From Larix sibirica (lineage: Eukaryota > Streptophyta > Pinopsida > Pinales > Pinaceae), in assembly GCA_004151065.3 (NCBI GenBank), contig NWUY0300051562.1, forward strand, positions 35,090 to 54,040: a DNA stretch of 18,951 nt. The letters are read 5' to 3'. Positions 18,301 to 18,951 of this stretch are shown in pieces. Position numbers and translations under genes: made by a program. Under the pieces are notes generated by a model. That model worked only from the letters and a program-made list of their open reading frames with translations. It made no database searches and had not been told where the DNA came from. Positions within the stretch are counted from its first letter, which is position 1. Every line of letters begins with the position of its first letter.

Positions 18301-18951
18301 AATCAACATCTTACGTGTTGTCACAAACTCCTAGATGGGAGCAAGTTTTCGATAAACTCGAATTGATGCAGGTTCTTGCTCATATAATTTTTTCTAGATT
18401 GTATTTGATGAGTTAGGTCACGTGGCTGTGTCTTGAAAGGGAGATGCCGCTTTGGTATATCCCTATCTTTATCGTCTGAAAATTCATCATATTTAATGTT
18501 CTCTTATGGCGAACAAAACCATTCTTTCTAAAGAAGAATCGGCCAGACTGACTTTTACATATCTAAGACAAAAGGATACTGTGTGATCTTGTTTTAATAT
18601 GAGGTTCATATTGATGCAGTACCGCCCTCGTAGAAAAAAGTTAATTGTGCATGGTCGTTTTTCCGTTTGTCTAGCTTGGAGATGTTCTAGACAGGACAAA
18701 ATAATACAGTGATAAAGTAATTTTGATATAGAAAATAATATTAGTAATACTTTATAATATAATATGTATAATAGTGTTAAAAGTCTTTGAAACCATATTA
18801 AAATACATCTGATAATTGTCTTTACTAGTACACCAACGCTACAAGGTATTGATTTAGAGAAACAACAAATTACATAGTAGATGGTAGAGAACATGATTTG
18901 TCTTTTTAAGGCTTGTTTGAAATTTAAAATGAATGATTTTATTTTTTTACA
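18301..18951. other. Non-coding flank, nothing recognised apart from a G-box
   Basis: The sequence is AT-rich. GTCACGTGGC at 18417-18426 is a perfect G-box/ABRE-type core, but a single 10-base match without promoter context is weak. The 133-codon minus-strand frame 18493-18894 is Ile/Leu/Cys-rich in the way AT-rich non-coding DNA often reads, and I do not accept it as a gene. Confidence 0.4.

Noticed and set aside
18417-18426. GTCACGTGGC G-box as a regulatory element
   Set aside because: A single perfect core without a recognisable promoter or gene start; other CACGTG cores (17488, 11966) occur in transposon or intergenic DNA.
18493-18894. 133-codon minus-strand frame
   Set aside because: Hydrophobic, Cys/Ile-rich translation typical of AT-rich non-coding DNA, with no domain or context to support a gene.
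1-18951. tRNA, rRNA, CRISPR array, bacterial operon or other prokaryotic system
   Set aside because: No such structure is visible; tRNA-like matches are only the short retrotransposon primer-binding sites.

Overview
The window looks like nuclear DNA of a seed plant and is almost entirely a nest of decayed LTR retrotransposons. The base composition is AT-rich, reading frames are broken everywhere, and two different plant retrotransposon architectures (Ty1/copia and Ty3/gypsy) are recognisable from termini, primer-binding sites and Gag motifs. I cannot name the species. An old, unpurged nest like this suits a large genome, but that is only a guess. Four unresolved bases (1459, 3940, 16195-16196) mark assembly joints.

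Outer layer, minus strand: a SIRE/Maximus-like copia element. At the right are an LTR end (TGTTGGAAT from 16186), a tRNA-iMet-type primer-binding site (16172-16183) and the start of gag (16129 leftwards). At the left are the rest of gag (6052 down to 3431, with a retroviral-type CCHC knuckle, a coiled coil and a distal knuckle cluster), purine-rich tracts, and an LTR that starts at 1206 and runs off the left edge. No protease, integrase, reverse transcriptase or RNase H is visible. The place where pol should be (1956-3430) holds other DNA, including a dead plus-strand reading frame (2368-2766).

Inner layer, plus strand: a 9.8 kb gypsy-type element (6053-15817) inserted inside the copia gag. 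It has two long LTRs (6053-9766 and 12253-15817) with TGTT...AACA ends, a tRNA-Asp-type primer-binding site (9770-9787) as in Athila-like elements, and a short internal region coding only for a broken Gag-like protein with a long acidic C-terminal extension. It has no pol, so it resembles a non-autonomous, LARD-like derivative. Its most unusual property is that each LTR carries a reading frame of about 465 codons (6635-8037 and 12845-14241) for a helical domain followed by a Lys/Arg-rich stretch and a coiled coil.

Right flank (16197-18951): mostly non-coding, apart from a plausible last exon and 3' UTR of an unrecognised host gene on the plus strand (17909-18008 and onwards). No intact gene, RNA gene or CRISPR array was found.

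How the parts work together: the copia copy was invaded by the gypsy-type copy, and both then decayed. Many in-frame stops in both Gags are TAG or TAA codons that one C-to-T change from CAG or CAA would explain, as expected from deamination of methylated cytosine in silenced transposons. Two tandem duplications coincide exactly with single N bases and may be assembly artefacts.
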